From Fibrobacter sp. (GTDB taxonomy: Bacteria; Fibrobacterota; Fibrobacteria; Fibrobacterales; Fibrobacteraceae): 64,000 nucleotides of DNA. Every line of letters starts with the position of its first letter. Position 1 is the stretch's first letter. Shown here piece after piece: positions 1-7,860 of the stretch. A model generated the notes under the pieces. It ran no database searches and was not told the DNA's origin. It saw nothing but the letters and a program-made list of their open reading frames with translations. The DNA is taken from contig JAKSIC010000004.1 of assembly GCA_024399015.1 (NCBI GenBank), positions 1-64,000 on the forward strand. The letters are read 5' to 3'. A program made the translations under genes and the position numbers.

Positions 1-99
1 AAGATATGCCGTTTGGGCAAATAAAGCCGTGGGCAAAACTAGCATAGCCAGCACCATGACCAGCGAGGTCAAATAAGAGTTAATGCTATTTCGCATCAT
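1..99 (-). CDS. Exported protein, N-terminal fragment (runs off left edge)
   Basis: Only the first 33 codons are inside the window. They read as a signal peptide: MMRNS, a polar stretch, then a hydrophobic core (LVMVLAMLVLPTALFA) and a likely signal peptidase I site after Ala-Gln. A GAGGA ribosome-binding site (complement of 111-115) sits 11 bases before the first ATG at 99; a second in-frame ATG lies at 96. The mature protein is outside the window, so no function can be given. Confidence 0.6.
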   Translation of the reverse strand, partial: MMRNSINSYLTSLVMVLAMLVLPTALFAQTAYL

Positions 100-414
100 G
101 ATTTATTTTCTCCTCAAAATCAAAAAGGGCGCGGAACCCGGCCCTCTACAAGCATTATTGATTCAGTACAAATATAGTTGCCCGTAAGATTTTTGTAAAG
201 ATTGAACACCCTTCAAGAAATCCAAAACCGCTTTTTACAGCGCCTTGATTTTTAATATTTCGTTTTTGTATATTGTCAACCGAGTGAGTAATCCCCATGC
301 GTGGGGCAAGTAAAACTCTCTGCTTGACGTCGTTGCCTTAGTTTATACCTGGCAACAGGAACCCTATGGGGAAGCCGGCCCCAGATGATCAACGTAGAGC
401 TCCCAGAACAGACT
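100..414. other. Divergent intergenic region upstream of the PIN module
   Basis: No gene is apparent in this stretch. It separates the leftward exported protein from the rightward PIN toxin and should hold both promoters. Visible elements are a TTTTTGTATATT stretch near 262-273 resembling other putative -10 regions in the window, and two short GC-rich inverted repeats in otherwise AT-rich DNA: CCCCA-tgcg-TGGGG at 293-306 and a GGGG...CCCC pair near 368-382. The second lies just before the possible upstream start of the PIN gene and could be an operator or mRNA hairpin; that is a guess. Confidence 0.3.
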
Positions 415-879
415 ATGACACAAAGGGAGATAAAAATATATTTAGACAACTGCTGTTACAACCGTCCTTACGACAACCAAGCGCAAATTAGGGTTGCTTT
501 GGAATCTCAAGCAAAGCTGCATGTCCAATCTCAAATCAAGGAAGGCAATCTGTCTTTAGTAACCTCGTTTGTCCTTGAGTTTGAAAACCTCAAAAATCCA
601 TATCTAGACAGACAATGTTCTATTGCAGACTTCTTCAAGTATTCTAGAGAATACATTGACATCGAGAAACGAACTATAATAGAGCATAACGCAGAAAAAA
701 TAGTCGCTACCGGAGTTAAATTTATGGATGCGTGTCATGTGGCATGTGCCGAATTCGCCAAATGTGATTATTTTTTAAGTACAGACAAGCGACTTCTGAA
801 ATACAAAAGCTCCACGATGAAGTTAGTCAATCCTATTGATTTTCTTTCTGAATTGGAGGGAGGCAACAATGGGAATTAA
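415..879 (+). CDS. PIN-domain ribonuclease, putative type II toxin
   Basis: This is a 154-residue PIN-fold protein. It has the family opening IKIYLDNCCYNRPYD with the first metal-binding Asp, a middle Glu (VLEFEN), then FMDACHVACAEFAKCDYFLS with the DAxH and later acidic residues, and a C-terminal NPIDFL strand. PIN toxins (VapC type) cleave RNA using Mg ions held by these acids. An in-frame ATG at 385 would add ten residues, but relatives start a few residues before the IYLD strand, so 415 is preferred; neither start has a strong ribosome-binding site. The gene overlaps the next one by 11 bases, as in toxin-antitoxin operons. Its RNA target is unknown. Confidence 0.75.
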   Translation: MTQREIKIYLDNCCYNRPYDNQAQIRVALESQAKLHVQSQIKEGNLSLVTSFVLEFENLKNPYLDRQCSIADFFKYSREYIDIEKRTIIEHNAEKIVATGVKFMDACHVACAEFAKCDYFLSTDKRLLKYKSSTMKLVNPIDFLSELEGGNNGN

Positions 880-1099
880 TGATGTAAAAATCCCTTCCAC
901 GATGGAAATTCTCAACAAGGGCATGAAATGCCTTACGGAACATCTCGGTGTTGTGGAGGCCGAATATTTCATTTCAGCTGTGAAGCGAGAAAACTTCGAT
1001 TATACAGAATGGCGAAAAAGCGCATTCAACGAGTACAAGTCGCTGAAGGAACTGCTGGATGACGCCGAGCGAACTCTAAAAAAAGGGAACGTCGGCTAG
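869..1099 (+). CDS. Small acidic partner of PIN toxin, putative antitoxin
   Basis: This 76-residue protein has a GGAGGGAGG ribosome-binding site just before ATG 869, inside the end of the PIN gene. It contains LGVVEAEYFISAVKRENFDYTEW, a pattern I associate with short proteins encoded beside PIN genes of this type, then a charged helical tail (YKSLKELLDDAERTLKKG). No standard DNA-binding motif is obvious. The translational overlap argues for a co-produced antitoxin. Here it lies downstream of the toxin, the reverse of the usual vapBC order. An in-frame start at 836 lies within the toxin gene and has no ribosome-binding site. The antitoxin role is inferred from context. Confidence 0.6.
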   Translation: MGINDVKIPSTMEILNKGMKCLTEHLGVVEAEYFISAVKRENFDYTEWRKSAFNEYKSLKELLDDAERTLKKGNVG

Positions 1100-1233
1100 T
1101 GCCGCGGCTGCAAAGGCTCCCACAGCGATCTCCACGCCCAAACCGCAAAAATTTTCCCCTTGTCCTCCCCCCTCTCTGTTTGATATACTGCAGGTATAAC
1201 CATCAACGTTCGCCATGCGGACAAGGAGAAATC

Positions 1234-1803
1234 ATGAGAAGCTACACAACGTTCAGCCTGCAGTACGCCCACCGTTTCTACGGTTTCAAGGGAGAGGCCC
1301 AGTACCTTCACGGTCACACGGGGATCTTGACCATCGAAGTGGAGGATTCCATCAATGCGGGGGTGAACATGGTGTTCCCCTGCAACGAAATCCAGAAGAC
1401 GGCCTGGGACATTCTGCGGAATTTCGACCACGCACTCATTCTGCGTGAAGACGACCCGCTGCTCCCCGCGATTCTGGACGTGTACGAAAAGCAGGGCATC
1501 AAAAACGGTCACCCGCAAAACAAGATGAAGGGGCCTGCGTTCAAGACGGCACTGGCCACGGCTTACCCAGATTGCCGCCTGGTGGTGACGAAGGAGACTA
1601 TGACGGTGGAAGGCATGATCAAGATTGTCTACGACCTTCTGAAAATGAAGCTGAACATCGCAAAGATTACCTTCACCAGCGGAGCGAATGCCGCCTCCCA
1701 GGAATTCCCTGTTGCAAGCACGGTCAAGCGTTGCCCTCTCTGCGGAATCGCCCTGGACGAAAACGGCGTTTGCCCCAAGTGCGGATATAAGGAAAAAGCG
1801 TAA
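1234..1803 (+). CDS. 6-pyruvoyl-tetrahydropterin synthase / QueD-like protein with C-terminal zinc ribbon
   Basis: This 189-residue protein starts at ATG 1234 behind AAGGAG. The T-fold is recognisable: AHRF near residue 12 and LHGHTG near 29 supply the three zinc-binding His, FDHALIL matches the conserved Asp-His, and KETMTVEGM carries the pterin-binding Glu region. Canonical QueD has Cys in CxxxHGH as catalytic base; here that position is Ala (AQYLHGH). About 25 extra C-terminal residues form CPLC-x10-CPKC, a zinc ribbon absent from typical QueD. It is a clear PTPS-superfamily member, but 6-carboxytetrahydropterin synthase activity is doubtful. No queC, queE or queF neighbour and no preQ1 riboswitch were seen. 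Confidence 0.75.
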   Translation: MRSYTTFSLQYAHRFYGFKGEAQYLHGHTGILTIEVEDSINAGVNMVFPCNEIQKTAWDILRNFDHALILREDDPLLPAILDVYEKQGIKNGHPQNKMKGPAFKTALATAYPDCRLVVTKETMTVEGMIKIVYDLLKMKLNIAKITFTSGANAASQEFPVASTVKRCPLCGIALDENGVCPKCGYKEKA

Positions 1804-1839
1804 TTCGCGATTCGCCCACTCGGTGCAAAACAATCTTAG

Positions 1840-1873
1840 AGGCCGTCCATCGATTTTGGGGCGGCCTTTTTTT
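1840..1873 (+). terminator. Rho-independent terminator after the QueD-like gene
   Basis: AGGCCGTCC pairs with GGGCGGCCT across a 10-base loop and is followed by a run of T. Confidence 0.85.
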
Positions 1874-1979
1874 GACGAGATTTTTTCTTAAACTGTTAAG
1901 ACAATTTTATTATTCACTTTCAATTTAAAATTTCCATTATTTTCTAATTTCCTTATTTTGTATATTAAAGGATTTCTAT

Positions 1980-2948
1980 ATGAGACATCGCATTCTTAAA
2001 ACTTTAATTACAGCGGCCGTATGCCTCATCGCTGTTGGTTGCAGTTCCACCAAGCCTGTCCCTTCTTCCGAAAACTTCGGCAATTTGTTCATCGGCGCCT
2101 GGGTGGGCGGCCCCGAAGAAATTCCCCAGCCCACCGTCGCTAACGTAGAGGCATTCGAGAAACTGCAGAACCGTCACCTGGACGTGATCAATCATTTTGT
2201 TCTTTGGCAGTACAATGACTGGGCATGGACCAAGCCCTACGCCGAAATGGCAAAGAGCCGCGGCTCCATCATGATGATTACCTGGATGCCTCAGCCCTAC
2301 ACCGCCCAGGACATTCTGGACGGCAAGACTGACGCCTACCTGGATGACTTCGCCAAGGGCGTCAAGGAATTCGGCGCAGAAATCTGGCTGCGACCGCTCC
2401 ACGAATCCAATGGCGACTGGTACACCTGGGGAACCGGCAAGGATTCAGAAAACAACTCCGAAGAAAAGGTTGCCGCAGCCTTCCGCCATATCGTAGACCG
2501 ATTCCGCGCACAAGGCGCCACCAACGTCAAATGGATCTGGACCACAAACGCAGGCAGCAGCGCAGGCGCCACACTCACCGGATCTTACCCCGGCGACGAC
2601 TACGTAGATTACACATCCATCGACGGCTACAACTGGGGAACTGCACAGAGCTGGTCCCATTGGCAATCCTTCTCCGAAGTTTTCAAGCCCGCCTACGATG
2701 CGCTTTCCGCCTACGACAAGCCCATGTTCATCGCAGAATTTTCCTGCACCGAGCACGGTGGCAGCAAGGCCGAATGGTTCAAGAACATGTTCGAGGTTCT
2801 GCCTACAGAATTCCCGAAAATCAAGGGTCTCGTCATCTTTAGCCAAAGCAAGAGTCACGAAGCCGACTGGGGCGTTGACACTTCCGAAGATGCCCTAAAT
2901 GCCTGGAAGAACGGCATCGCCGCCTACCCCGCCGCTAGCGCGAAATAG
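1980..2948 (+). CDS. GH26 endo-beta-1,4-mannanase, lipoprotein
   Basis: This 322-residue protein has a lipoprotein signal peptide (lipobox AVGC, Cys21) and a single GH26 catalytic domain (about residues 33-318). GH26 enzymes cut beta-mannan by a retaining mechanism with two Glu. The acid/base is Glu142 in RPLHESNGDW and the nucleophile is Glu253 in FIAEFSCTE. Substrate-site aromatics (WQYNDWAW, GYNWGTAQSW) are present. It is probably anchored at the cell envelope to attack hemicellulose. An AAAGGA ribosome-binding site precedes ATG 1980, and TATATT lies just upstream. The following gene is a paralogue with a near-identical catalytic domain. Confidence 0.92.
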   Translation: MRHRILKTLITAAVCLIAVGCSSTKPVPSSENFGNLFIGAWVGGPEEIPQPTVANVEAFEKLQNRHLDVINHFVLWQYNDWAWTKPYAEMAKSRGSIMMITWMPQPYTAQDILDGKTDAYLDDFAKGVKEFGAEIWLRPLHESNGDWYTWGTGKDSENNSEEKVAAAFRHIVDRFRAQGATNVKWIWTTNAGSSAGATLTGSYPGDDYVDYTSIDGYNWGTAQSWSHWQSFSEVFKPAYDALSAYDKPMFIAEFSCTEHGGSKAEWFKNMFEVLPTEFPKIKGLVIFSQSKSHEADWGVDTSEDALNAWKNGIAAYPAASAK

Positions 2949-3045
2949 TCCAAAAACAGTTACAACATTTTTTCTTTCAAGAGTCGTTAAAAAGAGTGTT
3001 TTCTTGCCGAGAATTTCTTATTTTTGGAGAATTGGAGGATAACAA

Positions 3046-4242
3046 GTGAAACATTCTTTTTTTAAATCTCTGGTCGCAGCCTGTGTTTGCGGCCTCGTTA
3101 TCGGTTGCGGTTCAGACAAGCCTTCTGCTCCCAGCGACAGCCCTATTCCAGGAGAATCCAGTTCTTCTTTCGAATTGCCCGGCAGTTCAGCCATTGCAGG
3201 CCTTAGCAGTTCCGCAACAGAAACACCCCTTAGCTCCATGGCACAGGTTACCACAAGCTCATCTTCGCAATTAATCAACCCAGCAAGTTCTTCGTCGCAA
3301 TTAATCAATCCGGTTAGTTCATCCTCAGAACAGCAAAATCCGATTTCTCAGAATTCCGAGACTTTCGATTCCATGTTCTTTGGCGCATGGGTGGGCGGTC
3401 CTGAAGAAGTTCCCCAGCCAACGGTCGCCAACGTAGAGGCCTTTGAAAAATTACAAGGCCGCCACCTGGATATCATCCATCATTTTGTCCTGTGGCAGTA
3501 CAATGACTGGGCATGGACCCAACCCTACGCCGAAATGGCAAGGAGCCGTGGCTCCATCATGATGATCACCTGGATGCCCCAGCCCTACACAGCACAGGAC
3601 ATTCTCGATGGCATCACCGATGATTACCTTGACGATTTCGCCGACGGTGTCAAGAATTTCCAAGACGAAATCTGGCTGCGACCGCTCCACGAATCCAACG
3701 GCGATTGGTACACCTGGAGCACCGGCAAGGACCCCGTCAACAACGCAGAAGACAAGGTGGCCGCAGCGTTCCGCTATATTGTTAAACGCTTCCGAGCCAA
3801 GAACGTCACCAATGTAAAGTGGGTCTGGACGACCAACGCTAGCAACAGCGGAGCAAAGTCCACATTGAAGGGTTCCTACCCTGGCAACGACTATGTAGAC
3901 TACACATCTATCGACGGCTACAACTGGGGTACCGCACAAAGCTGGTCTAGCTGGCAAAGCTTCTCCCAAGTGTTCAAGGCTGCATACAGAGCCATCGAAG
4001 GTTTCAACAAGCCCATGTTCATCGCAGAATTTTCCTGCACCGAGCACGGTGGCAGCAAGGCCGAATGGTTCAAGAACATGTTCGAGGTTCTGCCTACAGA
4101 ATTCCCGAAAATCAAGGGTCTGGTGATCTTTAGTCAAAGCAAGAACACCGAAGAAGCCGACTGGGGTCTGGACACATCCAACGAATCAATCAACGCGTGG
4201 AAAGAAGGCATCGCCGCCTTCCCCGCAGCCAAGCGCAACTAA
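3046..4242 (+). CDS. GH26 endo-beta-1,4-mannanase with Ser-rich linker, lipoprotein
   Basis: This 398-residue protein starts at GTG 3046 behind GGAGG. It has a lipobox (VIGC), a linker of about 80 residues rich in Ser with the repeated block SSSSQLINP, and a GH26 domain closely matching its upstream neighbour, including RPLHESNGDW (acid/base) and FIAEFSCTE (nucleophile). The linker should hold the enzyme away from the membrane, a common design in Fibrobacter surface enzymes. A 115-base stretch (4007-4121) is identical to 2716-2830 of the neighbour, while sequence outside it has diverged, suggesting gene conversion after tandem duplication. TATTTTTG at 3020-3027 may be a promoter element. Confidence 0.92.
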   Translation: MKHSFFKSLVAACVCGLVIGCGSDKPSAPSDSPIPGESSSSFELPGSSAIAGLSSSATETPLSSMAQVTTSSSSQLINPASSSSQLINPVSSSSEQQNPISQNSETFDSMFFGAWVGGPEEVPQPTVANVEAFEKLQGRHLDIIHHFVLWQYNDWAWTQPYAEMARSRGSIMMITWMPQPYTAQDILDGITDDYLDDFADGVKNFQDEIWLRPLHESNGDWYTWSTGKDPVNNAEDKVAAAFRYIVKRFRAKNVTNVKWVWTTNASNSGAKSTLKGSYPGNDYVDYTSIDGYNWGTAQSWSSWQSFSQVFKAAYRAIEGFNKPMFIAEFSCTEHGGSKAEWFKNMFEVLPTEFPKIKGLVIFSQSKNTEEADWGLDTSNESINAWKEGIAAFPAAKRN

Positions 4243-4278
4243 CCAAAATCAAAGAACCCCGGGTTCAACGAATCACAC

Positions 4279-4311
4279 AAGGGCATGAGACCAAATCTCA
4301 CGCCCTTTTTT
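4279..4311 (+). terminator. Terminator after the second mannanase
   Basis: AAGGGC and GAGA pair with TCTC and GCCCTT around a short loop, followed by six T. Confidence 0.8.
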
Positions 4312-4330
4312 GCATTTGTATCATATACAG

Positions 4331-4453
4331 AATTCTTGTTTTATTTACACATTCAAGACGCAAATCAATCGGCAAAAAACGTCTATTTTTATAAAATTCC
4401 GTCATTTTTGTATCATTCACAAGTTATTTTAATAAAAAACAAGGGATAGCAAA
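4331..4453 (+). promoter_or_regulatory. AT-rich control region of the first TIGR02147 regulator
   Basis: The region is strongly AT-rich. It contains AATTCTTGTTTTAT, which recurs on the plus strand at 22551-22564 near the second TIGR02147 gene, and a TTTTATAAAA palindrome near 4385-4394, also found beside the second gene. TTTTTGTATCATT near 4400 resembles other putative -10 regions. Because the two shared elements flank both regulator genes they may be operators for autoregulation; this rests only on similarity by eye. Confidence 0.35.
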
Positions 4454-5269
4454 ATGAAACCAATTTTTGAATATCAAGACTACCGTGCCTACATGGGCGA
4501 CTATTATGACGATCGAAAGAAAAAATCCGCCTTTACCTGGCGCGACTTTTCCAAAGCCGCAGGTTTCGCCTCGCCTTCTTACTTGAAGTTGGTTTGCGAC
4601 GGAAAGAGTTCCCTAAGTCGCGTAGGCATGCCCAAGGTGGCCGCAGCCATGGGGCTCGCTGGAGCAGAACTTGCCTACTTCAAGGCCTTGGTTGAATTCG
4701 GCAACGCCAAGGACGACAAGAAGAAAACAAAGTTCCTTAACGAAATGACCCGTATCGCCACCGAGCTGAAGGTACGCGTTCTTTATGCAGACACATTCGC
4801 CTATTACGATTCCGCAGTCAATTCTATCGTTCGAGAATTGGCCCCTCTGATGCCGGGTGCCCTCCCCAATGACATCGCAAAGAAGATCAAGCACACCTTC
4901 TCCGCACAACATGTCAGAGAATCCCTGGCGTTCCTCACCAAAGCCGGCCTCCTGAGGGAAACAGATACAAACACCTACGAACAAACCGACAAGGCAATCA
5001 CAGGATCCAAGGAAGCAATTCCCCTGGCAATCCGCTCCATGAACCGCCAAATGATCGATTTAGCCAGGGAATCCTTGGACAAGGTCGATGCAAGTGAGCG
5101 AAACATTTCCGGCGTTACCATGGGAGTAAATGCAGATACCTATGCCCAAATAGCCAAGGAAGTCGACGCCTGTCGCAAAAAAATTATATCTATTGCAAAC
5201 AAATGCCAAGACATTGATCGAGTTTATCGATTAAATTTACAACTGTTCCCGTTAACGGATACGATCTAG
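4454..5269 (+). CDS. TIGR02147/DUF4423 family putative transcriptional regulator
   Basis: This 271-residue protein belongs to a family greatly expanded in Fibrobacter. It opens with PIFEYQDYRAYMGDYYDDRK, followed by a helix-turn-helix-like region (about residues 25-75: FTWRDFSKAAGFASPSYLKL, then SRVGMPKVAAAMGL), a helical middle and the typical ending VYRLNLQLFPLTD. DNA binding is inferred; the C-terminal DUF4423 region has no known ligand. The start follows AAGGG. A lipoprotein gene begins nine bases after its stop, so the two should be co-transcribed. The same regulator-then-lipoprotein order recurs at 22429-19703 on the other strand. Confidence 0.85.
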   Translation: MKPIFEYQDYRAYMGDYYDDRKKKSAFTWRDFSKAAGFASPSYLKLVCDGKSSLSRVGMPKVAAAMGLAGAELAYFKALVEFGNAKDDKKKTKFLNEMTRIATELKVRVLYADTFAYYDSAVNSIVRELAPLMPGALPNDIAKKIKHTFSAQHVRESLAFLTKAGLLRETDTNTYEQTDKAITGSKEAIPLAIRSMNRQMIDLARESLDKVDASERNISGVTMGVNADTYAQIAKEVDACRKKIISIANKCQDIDRVYRLNLQLFPLTDTI

Positions 5270-5278
5270 GAGACCAGC

Positions 5279-5995
5279 ATGAACATTCAAAAGTTTTCGA
5301 AAATATCAAAGGTCACACAGGCAGCCCTGCTCAGCCTTAGCCTTGCAACCTTTTTCTGCGCATGCACAGGAGCAAATGTCGCCGGCACCGACGAACATGG
5401 AAATTCCATTGCCGACGGAAATACTGGACTCCCGGACAAAGACTCCGAAAACGTTCCCCAACACGGAAACAATGGTCCCTCCAGCAGCACCCCCAGTTCC
5501 TCCAGCAGCGTCCCCAATTCCTCCAGCAGCACCCCCAGTTCCTCCAGCATCGCAATCGCACCGCAGTCCAGTTCCAGCGGAACCGGAGGTTCAATCGAAA
5601 AGAACGACCTGGACGAATTGCTGGAGGCAGCCGACAAAAACCTCACCTTGGGCAATGCAGTCGACTGCATCTGCGGAACATTCCTTACTGCAGAAACCGA
5701 ACTTGGCAAACTGGAATACAAAACAGAAAACCATTATCAATATATTTCTTGCGAAGAAAACAACGGAAGCATGGAATACTACCGGGTCACCAAAGAGTTC
5801 TACGAAATCATCAAGGTTTTCTACTCTGTAAACCCCGATGAACAGGAATTTTTCAAGGATAATTGCAGTAACGAACTTGGGACATACAAAGTCAGCGACA
5901 ACAGAGCTACATGTACGCTGGCCATGACCCAAGACTACAAAGACCCGAATTGGATCAACATGAAGGACTTGGTCATCAGCCACTGCATGGAATAA
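5279..5995 (+). CDS. Lipoprotein with poly-serine linker, partner of TIGR02147 gene
   Basis: This 238-residue protein starts behind TAGGAG. It has a signal peptide ending in a Cys-rich lipobox region (FFCACTG), an acidic segment, a repeat-rich linker of SSSSTP/SSSSVPN units (about residues 68-100) and a C-terminal domain of about 130 residues with six Cys (CICG, SCEE, NCSN, TCTL, HCME), probably disulfide-bonded. I do not recognise the C-terminal domain. It sits nine bases after the regulator and ahead of a strong terminator, so the two form a compact transcription unit. A regulated surface protein is the safest description. Confidence 0.7.
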   Translation: MNIQKFSKISKVTQAALLSLSLATFFCACTGANVAGTDEHGNSIADGNTGLPDKDSENVPQHGNNGPSSSTPSSSSSVPNSSSSTPSSSSIAIAPQSSSSGTGGSIEKNDLDELLEAADKNLTLGNAVDCICGTFLTAETELGKLEYKTENHYQYISCEENNGSMEYYRVTKEFYEIIKVFYSVNPDEQEFFKDNCSNELGTYKVSDNRATCTLAMTQDYKDPNWINMKDLVISHCME

Positions 5996-6049
5996 ATACG
6001 AAGTAAAGCTTCTCTCTCAAATTTTGTGCCCACCGCACAAAAAGAAACA

Positions 6050-6081
6050 GCCCCGCACCATTCGATGCGAGGCCGTTTTTA
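6050..6081. terminator. Bidirectional terminator between the lipoprotein gene and amtB
   Basis: GCCCCGCA pairs with TGCGAGGC (one mismatch). T-rich tracts follow on both strands, serving the rightward lipoprotein gene and leftward amtB. A second perfect repeat, TTTTGTGC-ccacc-GCACAAAA, lies at 6022-6042. Confidence 0.75.
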
Positions 6082-6123
6082 TTATGGCTTAACTTAGTTG
6101 CGGGCTAAGCCGCGTTCCACACA

Positions 6124-7458
6124 TTAAGTGTTGGAGAAAATCTGGAAGCCACCGTAGGATTCCTGACCGTGTTCGGCAAGGTCGAGGCCCTTCAGTTCTT
6201 CCTTTTCGCTGACGCGGAGACCCATAGTCTTCTTGATGACGATGAAGATCAGGCATGCAGAGAGGAAGCAGGGGATTGCGTAGGCGACTACGCCGAGAGC
6301 CTGAGTTGCAACGTTGAAGCGACCGGTGTAGTCGAAGATACCGACAGCGAGAGTACCCCAGATACCGTTTACAAGGTGAACAGAGAGAGCACCAACCGGG
6401 TCGTCCAAGCGGAGCTTTTCGAACATATACACAGCCAGGACTACGATCACACCGCCGATTGCACCAATGATCCAGGCGCTCATGGGGCTAACAGTATCAG
6501 CCGGAGCAGTGATTGCTACGAGGCCAGCCAAGCATCCGTTGAGAGCCATGGTAGCATCGGGCTTCTTTGCAATGATCCAGGAAGTTGCGGTTGCGGTGAT
6601 GATGCCAGCGACAGCAGCGAGGTTAGTGGTCACGAGGATGAGAGAAGTATCGAAGGGGTTGCCAGAGAGAGCGGAACCGCCGTTGAATCCCCACCAGCCG
6701 AACCACAGGATAAACACACCGATAGTTGCCAGCGGAACGTTGTGAGCGGGAATTGCATGAGCCTTGCCGTTCACATACTTGCCGATACGGGGTCCGAGAA
6801 TGATTACGCCAGCGAGAGCGCCCCAGCCACCAACGGAGTGAACCAGTTCAGAACCAGCCAGGTCGTGGAAGCCTTCAGCACCGAAAGCGGAGAAGTTGGA
6901 GAGCCAGCCGCCGCCCCATACCCAGGAGCCAACGATCGGGTAGACGAAGGCTACGTAGAAGAAGGTGAACACCAGGAAGGAGGAGAGCTTGATACGTTCA
7001 GCAACAGCACCGGAAACGATGGTAGCGGCAGTTGCAGCGAACATAGCCTGGAACAGCCAGTCAGTGAAGAGGGAGAAATGGCCATTGTAGGCAGCGGTGA
7101 ACTTAGTGGGATCCATCCAGTCGCCAATGCCGAAGCCAGCGAAACCCAGCCAACCATTGAATTCACCCGGGTACATCAGGCCGAAGCCCAGGAGTGCGTA
7201 CACGGAAATACCGATTGCAGGCACAGCCACATTCTTAAAGCAGATGTTGGATGCGCTCTTTGCACGGCAAAGACCAGATTCAACGCAGGCAAAGCCAAGG
7301 CCCATGATGAACACCAGCATTGCAGAAATCATGATCCAGATGTTTTCGGTCATGAAGATGGCATCGCCAGCAGTGGGAGCGGGAGCAGCTTCTGCGGCAG
7401 AAGCGAATGCGGCAAAAGCTGCAACAAGAATAGCGGAAGTGGAAAGTATTCTAGACAT
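6124..7458 (-). CDS. amtB: Ammonium transporter Amt
   Basis: This 444-residue protein has a cleavable signal peptide (ending SAAEAAPAP) and eleven predicted membrane helices. Amt signatures are visible: FACVESGLCRAKSA after the first helix, the DLAGSELVHSVGGWGALAG segment with the first pore His, and SVHLVNGIWGTLAVG with the second. It conducts ammonium at low external concentration. The stop-to-start gap to the upstream P-II gene is 14 bases, the standard glnK-amtB arrangement in which the P-II trimer plugs the channel. Transcription should come from the sigma-54 site upstream of glnK. Confidence 0.97.
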   Translation of the reverse strand: MSRILSTSAILVAAFAAFASAAEAAPAPTAGDAIFMTENIWIMISAMLVFIMGLGFACVESGLCRAKSASNICFKNVAVPAIGISVYALLGFGLMYPGEFNGWLGFAGFGIGDWMDPTKFTAAYNGHFSLFTDWLFQAMFAATAATIVSGAVAERIKLSSFLVFTFFYVAFVYPIVGSWVWGGGWLSNFSAFGAEGFHDLAGSELVHSVGGWGALAGVIILGPRIGKYVNGKAHAIPAHNVPLATIGVFILWFGWWGFNGGSALSGNPFDTSLILVTTNLAAVAGIITATATSWIIAKKPDATMALNGCLAGLVAITAPADTVSPMSAWIIGAIGGVIVVLAVYMFEKLRLDDPVGALSVHLVNGIWGTLAVGIFDYTGRFNVATQALGVVAYAIPCFLSACLIFIVIKKTMGLRVSEKEELKGLDLAEHGQESYGGFQIFSNT

Positions 7459-7472
7459 ATTCAGTTACCTCC

Positions 7473-7814
7473 TTAGCCGATTGCGTCCGGGCCAGTTTCA
7501 CCGGTGCGGATACGGATACATTGTTCAAGGTTAGTGACGAAAATCTTGCCGTCACCGATATTTCCAGAGCGGGCGCCGGCAATGATTGCATCGATACAGG
7601 GCTGAACGTATTCGTCGTTCACAGCGATACGGATGCAAATTTTCTTCAGCAGGTTAACTTCGGTTTCGACACCACGATAAACCTGAGTGTGACCCTTTTG
7701 CTGGCCGCAACCCAGAACGTTGGTAACAGACATTTTAAAGATTTCGGCTTCATAAAGCGACTGCTTTACGCTATTGAGCCTTTCAGGTTGAATGTAAGCT
7801 GTAATGAGCTTCAT
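7473..7814 (-). CDS. glnK: P-II nitrogen regulatory protein (GlnK type)
   Basis: This 113-residue P-II protein is full length and starts behind AAGGA. It has the T-loop [12 protein letters not shown], the B-loop [10 protein letters not shown] equivalent ([11 protein letters not shown]) and the C-terminal RIRTGE. It senses ATP/ADP and 2-oxoglutarate and gates the Amt channel encoded next to it. Aligned without gaps to the E. coli GlnB T-loop, position 51, the uridylylated Tyr of enteric proteins, is Thr here, while Tyr46 is kept. Control by GlnD-type uridylylation is therefore unlikely. It is the first gene behind the sigma-54 promoter at 7861-7877. Confidence 0.95.
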   Translation of the reverse strand: MKLITAYIQPERLNSVKQSLYEAEIFKMSVTNVLGCGQQKGHTQVYRGVETEVNLLKKICIRIAVNDEYVQPCIDAIIAGARSGNIGDGKIFVTNLEQCIRIRTGETGPDAIG

Positions 7815-7860
7815 ATTTCGTCCTTGTGTTGAGGTTTTATTTTTGTTTTCGCCCCACTAT

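Noticed and set aside
6169-7476. Open frame of 435 codons opposite amtB
   Set aside because: Antisense to a certain membrane transporter; the composition is very acidic and unlike a real protein here.
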